NCBI GenBank assembly: GCA_026391735.1
Contig: JAPLDL010000025.1
Coordinates: 67,164 to 131,163, forward strand
DNA: 64,000 bases
Direction of reading: 5' to 3'
DNA from: Bacteroidota bacterium
GTDB lineage: Bacteria; Bacteroidota; Bacteroidia; Bacteroidales; FEN-979
Below are positions 63,283 to 64,000 of this stretch, in pieces. Made by a program: the position numbers and the translations under genes. The notes under the pieces were generated by a model that searched no databases, was not told the DNA's origin, and saw only the letters and a list, made by a program, of their open reading frames with translations. The first letter of the stretch is position 1. Each line of letters opens with the position of its first letter.

Positions 63283-64000
63283 TCAGGTATGAAGTCCGCC
63301 GCAAACACTGATCACCTGCCCGGTAATATAATCAGAAAGATCGGAAGCAAGGAATAATGCAAGATTCGCAACATCATTGGGTGTTCCACCTCTTTTCAGG
63401 GGGATATCTTCAATCCATTCCTTCCTGACTTCTTCAGGAAGTTTCTGTGTCATCTCGGTTTCAATGAACCCGGGGGCGATTGCATTAACGCGGATATTAC
63501 GGGAACCAAGTTCCATGGCCACTGATTTTGTAAAACCGATGATCCCGGCTTTTGAAGCAGAATAGTTAGATTGTCCGAAGTTCCCTTCAATCCCTACCAC
63601 GGAGCTCATATTGATAATGGATCCGCAACGTTGTTTGATCATCTGGCGCTGAGCGGCTTTGGTTAGGTTGAATACCGATTTCAGGTTGACTTTGATCACC
63701 AGGTCCCAATCGTTTTCGGTAAGCCTGAGAAGCAGGTTATCTCGCGTAATTCCTGCGTTATTAACCAGAACATGCAATTCACCGAAATCAGCCACTACAT
63801 CATTTACAAGCTTCTCGCTGTCTTCGAAAGAACCCGCATCGGAAGCGTAGCCTTTGGCTTTCACTCCCAGGTTTGAAAGCTCCTCCTCAAGAGACCTGGA
63901 GTTATCATCGTATGAAATATCTGAAAATGCAACCTTAGCGCCATGACCGGCGAAACATTTCGCAATTGCCCTGCCAATCCCCCGGTTCGCTCCGGTTATC
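63283..64000 (-). CDS. fabG: 3-oxoacyl-[ACP] reductase FabG-like SDR (5' end outside window)
   Basis: The minus-strand frame is open to base 63999, so the start codon lies beyond the window; at least 238 residues are present. The Rossmann motif 'ITGANRGIGRAIAK' is visible near the edge, the catalytic residues are Ser in 'INMSSVVGIEGNFG' and Tyr-x-x-x-Lys in 'NYSASKAG', and 'IAPGFIETEMTQKLPEE' and 'ITGQVISVCGGLHT' complete FabG. A GTG at 63864 could be mistaken for a start but would remove the cofactor motif. The enzyme reduces 3-oxoacyl-ACP with NADPH in fatty-acid synthesis, or a related substrate. It is followed by the vWA gene after 12 nt. Confidence 0.92.
   Translation of the reverse strand, partial: ITGANRGIGRAIAKCFAGHGAKVAFSDISYDDNSRSLEEELSNLGVKAKGYASDAGSFEDSEKLVNDVVADFGELHVLVNNAGITRDNLLLRLTENDWDLVIKVNLKSVFNLTKAAQRQMIKQRCGSIINMSSVVGIEGNFGQSNYSASKAGIIGFTKSVAMELGSRNIRVNAIAPGFIETEMTQKLPEEVRKEWIEDIPLKRGGTPNDVANLALFLASDLSDYITGQVISVCGGLHT

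Noticed and set aside
63283-63864. GTG start of fabG at 63864
   Set aside because: It would remove the TGxxxGIG cofactor motif, which is present upstream in the same frame up to the edge.
61198-64000. vWA plus neighbours as a MoxR/vWA defence system
   Set aside because: No MoxR ATPase or effector gene next to it; fabG is a core metabolic gene.
1-64000. tRNA, rRNA, CRISPR, phage or insertion sequence
   Set aside because: None seen by eye: no cloverleaf-type sequence, no regularly spaced repeats, no transposase or integrase reading frame.

Overview
The window is chromosomal DNA from a member of the Bacteroidota, most probably class Bacteroidia; the species is not recognised. The evidence is a TonB-dependent receptor paired with a BtuG-like surface lipoprotein, two secreted enzymes with C-terminal type IX secretion (T9SS) sorting domains, a PorD-like T9SS protein, the BamD/omega/CoaBC/PorD/RecN gene order, a zinc-free type B L31 protein, and repeated promoter elements of the Bacteroidota type (TAnnTTTG, several with an upstream TTTG about 17-22 nt away). 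Both edges cut genes: a receptor at base 1 and a fabG-type reductase at base 64000.

Layout. 1-3.2 kb: end of a BtuB-like receptor, a BtuG-like beta-propeller lipoprotein, a CoA-pyrophosphatase-type Nudix hydrolase and ClpS. 3.2-3.55 kb: a non-coding, highly structured interval. 3.56-6.4 kb: a 5-alpha-reductase-like membrane enzyme and an SDR reductase (one operon), divergent from a membrane-anchored SRPBCC/GyrI-like protein. 6.6-13.3 kb: TPR protein, gyrA and clpC. 14.2-20 kb: an operon in which EtfB, EtfA, a membrane Fe-S oxidoreductase, a CCG-domain protein and an acyl-CoA dehydrogenase together would carry electrons from acyl-CoA oxidation to the quinone pool. 20-25.9 kb: fabI, recN, porD, coaBC, rpoZ and bamD. 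26-28 kb: an alpha-oxoamine synthase of the serine palmitoyltransferase type and a polytopic membrane protein. 28-31.2 kb: secreted M14 carboxypeptidase, dapA and a DUF6913-like protein. 31.3-37.7 kb: hybrid sensor kinase, ispH, a PhnP-like metallohydrolase and a peptide-binding lipoprotein. 37.9-45.1 kb: secreted M1 aminopeptidase, lon, a GlmU-like protein, rpmE2 and a LuxC-type acyl-CoA reductase. 45.2-50.1 kb: a secreted unknown, serC, serA, an S23-type four-helix protein and DUF1015. 50.1-55.4 kb: LTA-synthase-like sulfatase, yggS, a DUF3298-like protein, prmC and yigZ. 55.4-59.4 kb: AT-rich leader, dnaA, tyrosine phosphatase, PLP dehydratase and a tetrapyrrole-methylase-fold enzyme. 59.4-64 kb: an ABC-2 exporter, a vWA membrane protein and fabG.

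Most of the window is ordinary core genome. I found no phage, insertion sequence, CRISPR array, defence island, tRNA or rRNA. The places that most deserve a second look are the inverted-repeat/hairpin interval after clpS, the complete Etf-to-quinone operon, the SerA and LTA-synthase-like proteins with substituted catalytic residues, the S23 protein inserted in the serine operon, the palindrome between the SDR and SRPBCC genes, and several family-less envelope proteins.
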